A stretch of 64,000 nt of DNA from Dendrophyllia cribrosa. Lineage: Eukaryota > Cnidaria > Anthozoa > Scleractinia > Dendrophylliidae. The first letter of the stretch is position 1. Every line of letters starts with the position of its first letter. Positions 62,832 through 64,000 of this stretch are shown here, piece after piece. Location: assembly GCA_024195265.1 (NCBI GenBank), contig JAJLRJ010000010.1:16731259-16795258 (forward strand). The letters run 5' to 3'. A model generated the notes under the pieces. That model saw only the letters and a list, made by a program, of their open reading frames with translations, ran no database searches and was not told the origin of the DNA. Both the position numbers and the translations under genes were made by a program.

Positions 62832-64000
62832 AACAAGAAGCTGTACACAGCTTGCACTCGTGGCGCCTTTAACTCATTGCGGCATTGATTCCCGAGTATT
62901 TTGAGTGCTTTTACGGAGAGACATAAGCTAAAAATTATGTGTAATCGAAAGGTTCCTAAGAGCCAACCAGTGAAGAAGAAATGCCAACGCGCAACACGAT
63001 ATTGCGATAAGCTTATGTTTTCACACTGACATGGTTCGATATTTTTTTAAATTAAACGTAAGGATTTTTGACGAACGCAAATGTCCAAATGTTCATAATG
63101 TCCAGTCCGAAGAAAGAAAAAAAAATGAAAAAAAAATGAAAAGGTCCTGAGCGTGACTTAAACTCCGACCTTCCGACTGTCACTTCCGGCACTAAGCCAC
63201 AACCTCAATCCACTACACTATCGAGGAAAACATACTCAATTAATACTACAGTTTATTATTTCAAGGTAGATAAGCATCAAAACGCGTGTCTCTGTTGAAA
63301 AATCCTTTTAGGTCGATTTTAATTTTGCACTAAAAACTCCAAATGCGAAACATATCTAATCTTATTGTTGTTTATATTCGTTTACATCAAATTAATTATT
63401 GTTATCGCTGGATTCACGTTGTTCTTGTTACGAAACGCATTCGTAACAAAGCATTACTCACTGAGTTTACAGCTGATGGAACGAGCGAGCGAGTGAGTGA
63501 GTGAGTGAGTGAATTTAAATAAGCCACCGTGACCGATAACCTGTTCATTAAGCTTGCGCGTATTCGCGGGTTCAAAAGTAAGACTACACTATATTCACTA
63601 CATTCAGTAGCCGACACTTCAAAGCTTGATTGCTAAGCAAATTGCAAGTTATATAAAACACAAAACTTGCTGGAACAAAAATCCCACAGGAATAAGCGGC
63701 GAACACAATAACGGTCCTATCCATCCATGAACGCCTTGCATTGTCTTGAAAACGTGCAATTGCTCGCTGTAGTTCTTTCTTTTGCTTCTCAAGTCAACAC
63801 ACATGGAAAGATTTTGCGGTATGTATTTCATGGCTGAAAGCCATATAGTCGTCGACAGAAACTGGGAAAAGACGCTATATTATTATTATTGTTATTATTA
63901 TTATTATTATTAAAAACTAAAATATGCGTGCATAAATTTGCATGCGCTAATGTGACACGGAAAAAAAATGAAAACTCTGAACCGGATTTACAACTCGTGT
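62832..64000 (-). repeat. tRNA-headed dispersed repeat, copy without the mariner
   Basis: Matches 13695-17160 end to end but lacks its three insertions. It holds the tail motif (62942-62975), a tRNA-like head on the - strand (about 63150-63230), a (GAGT)n tract (about 63480-63510) and an (ATT)n tract (63880-63910). It runs off the window's right edge. Confidence 0.7.
62942..62975 (-). repeat. Dispersed GGCTC tail motif, copy 9
   Basis: - strand: CACTGGTTGGCTC, TTAGGAACC, TTTCGATT. Same position in the repeat as copy 3. Confidence 0.5.

Overview
The window looks like nuclear DNA of an anthozoan cnidarian, most likely a stony coral. The reasons are its AT-rich, intron-rich sequence, modular immunoglobulin/fibronectin receptor exons, and a very dense mix of DIRS-type, LINE, Ty3/gypsy, Tc1/mariner and MITE-like repeats. 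The species call is inference. Nothing resembles a bacterial operon, phage or CRISPR array.

The main host gene runs on the + strand from 9134 to 25182. Ten exons with matching splice phases encode three Ig-like domains, three fibronectin type III (FN3) domains, one transmembrane helix and a cytoplasmic tail with eight tyrosines. Two of these match the ITIM consensus and others are ITAM-, p85-SH2- or SH3-ligand-like. All six extracellular exons are phase 1-1 and each carries one domain. The first exons (signal peptide and possibly an N-terminal Ig domain) were not found in the window. A decayed copy of the third FN3 exon lies at 41.8 kb. On the - strand at 48.3-49.15 kb are the first two exons of another gene: a possible signal peptide, then an Ig V-like domain with no cysteine. 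Together these suggest an expanding and decaying locus of Ig-superfamily receptors, comparable in general design to cnidarian allorecognition receptors. That comparison is inference.

Layout. 0-9 kb: a decayed DDE-transposase-like gene, then nested MITEs. 9-25 kb: the receptor gene, whose introns hold a tRNA-headed repeat containing an internally deleted mariner element, a MITE with TTA target duplications, and tandem repeats. 25-39 kb: gene-poor DNA with hAT-like and other MITEs, long hairpins, a pentanucleotide microsatellite, a CpG-rich element present three times in the window, and an inverted cluster of tRNA-derived SINE-like units. 39.8-41.2 kb: a decayed multicopy gene of unknown function. 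41.8-49 kb: the FN3 relic, more MITEs and the opposite-strand Ig gene. 50.5-59.6 kb: a decayed DIRS-type retrotransposon (gag-like, RT/RNase H, tyrosine recombinase) split by a 5'-truncated L1/Tx1-like LINE on the - strand, flanked by a 10-bp target duplication. 59.8-61.5 kb: Ty3/gypsy pol and gag remnants. 62.8-64 kb: a second copy of the tRNA-headed repeat, which serves as the empty site for the mariner insertion.

The mobile-element genes I read carry stops, frameshifts or deletions, so none looks autonomous here. The receptor gene is the only multi-exon coding unit that reads open throughout the part seen.
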